Shown one piece after another: positions 14,267 through 14,409 of a stretch of DNA of 14,409 bases (its first letter is position 1; each line of letters starts with the position of its first letter). Made by a program: the position numbers and the translations under genes. The stretch is from Verrucomicrobiota bacterium (lineage in GTDB: Bacteria; Verrucomicrobiota; Verrucomicrobiia; Opitutales; Seribacteraceae). The DNA lies in NCBI GenBank assembly GCA_014382645.1, contig JACNJI010000215.1, positions 1 to 14,409 on the forward strand. Direction: 5' to 3'. The notes below the pieces were generated by a model. The model saw only the letters and a list, made by a program, of their open reading frames with translations. It did not search any database and was not told the origin of the DNA.

Positions 14267-14409
14267 GGCGTGCTTGGGGGCGCCCGGCCACCTCACTGGA
14301 GGTCGGCCGTTTCATGGGCTTGTTTGCAAAATACCGGCCGGAGTTTCAGACCCTCGAAGAGGCGATGCAGGAAGTCTTGGCAACCGTTCTGGTGCATCCT
14401 GAGTTTCTT
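14203..14409 (+). pseudogene. Frame-shifted continuation: DUF1595 region of the PSCyt1/DUF1587 protein (cut by window edge)
   Basis: In the -1 frame relative to the upstream part, 69 codons run open to the window edge. They read SEVLARFIGRAWGRPATSLE, then RFMGLFAKYRPEFQTLEEAM, then QEVLATVLVHPEFL. This is the DUF1595 (PSD5) segment that normally follows DUF1587 in these proteins, and the VLVHPEFL end leads into DUF1592. The join is seamless if one T is added to the T6 run at 14199-14204: NIF is then followed by FDSKNKENE, as expected. No separate start or Shine-Dalgarno sequence is evident here, so this is not an independent gene. Either the gene is disrupted, the base was lost in sequencing or assembly, or the cell slips at the T run. 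The remaining DUF1592, DUF1588 and DUF1585 domains would lie beyond the window. Confidence 0.85.

Noticed and set aside
1..14409. Mobile element, CRISPR, tRNA or phage signatures
   Set aside because: No transposase or integrase frames, no regularly spaced repeats and no tRNA-like cloverleaf were seen on either strand.

Overview
This looks like chromosome from a member of the PVC group, either Verrucomicrobia or Planctomycetes, and probably a degrader of complex glycans. The evidence is the gene set. It holds DUF1501 proteins, secreted c-type-cytochrome proteins of the DUF1549/DUF1553 and PSCyt1/DUF1587/DUF1595 kinds, two exported formylglycine sulfatases and a twin-arginine-exported Gfo/Idh/MocA oxidoreductase. 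The WRITSYL-type first sulfatase leans towards Verrucomicrobia. Few starts have a clear Shine-Dalgarno sequence. No tRNA, rRNA, CRISPR array or insertion sequence was seen.

The left arm (1-4011) is read on the minus strand. From its promoter side it holds a small secreted protein of unknown function, then a 1084-residue DUF1549/DUF1553 protein with one CxxCH motif and an embedded sialate-O-acetylesterase-type beta-sandwich, then a DUF1501 protein cut by the window edge. Both junctions are 4-base ATGA overlaps, so this is a tightly coupled operon. A 178-base divergent region (4012-4189) separates it from the right arm.

The right arm (4190-14409) is read on the plus strand. In order it holds a second DUF1501 protein, a TAT-type Gfo/Idh/MocA oxidoreductase, a sulfatase with an unusual C-S-S-S-R active-site motif and an extra C-terminal beta-sandwich, a secreted alpha/beta-hydrolase (esterase type), a cytosolic VOC/COG3565 protein, a broken remnant of an aminoglycoside-phosphotransferase-fold kinase, a canonical C-T-P-S-R sulfatase, and a multidomain cytochrome protein. 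That last gene breaks frame at a run of six T bases near 14200, and its downstream part (DUF1595) continues in another frame to the window end.

As a whole, the locus reads as a periplasmic or surface toolkit for desulfating, deacylating and oxidising a decorated polysaccharide, with DUF1501 and haem proteins of unknown function alongside. The substrate cannot be told from the sequence. The main points for a second look are the frameshift, the C-S-S-S-R sulfatase, the carbohydrate-binding-like insertion in the DUF1549/DUF1553 protein, and the unidentified small secreted protein that leads the operon.
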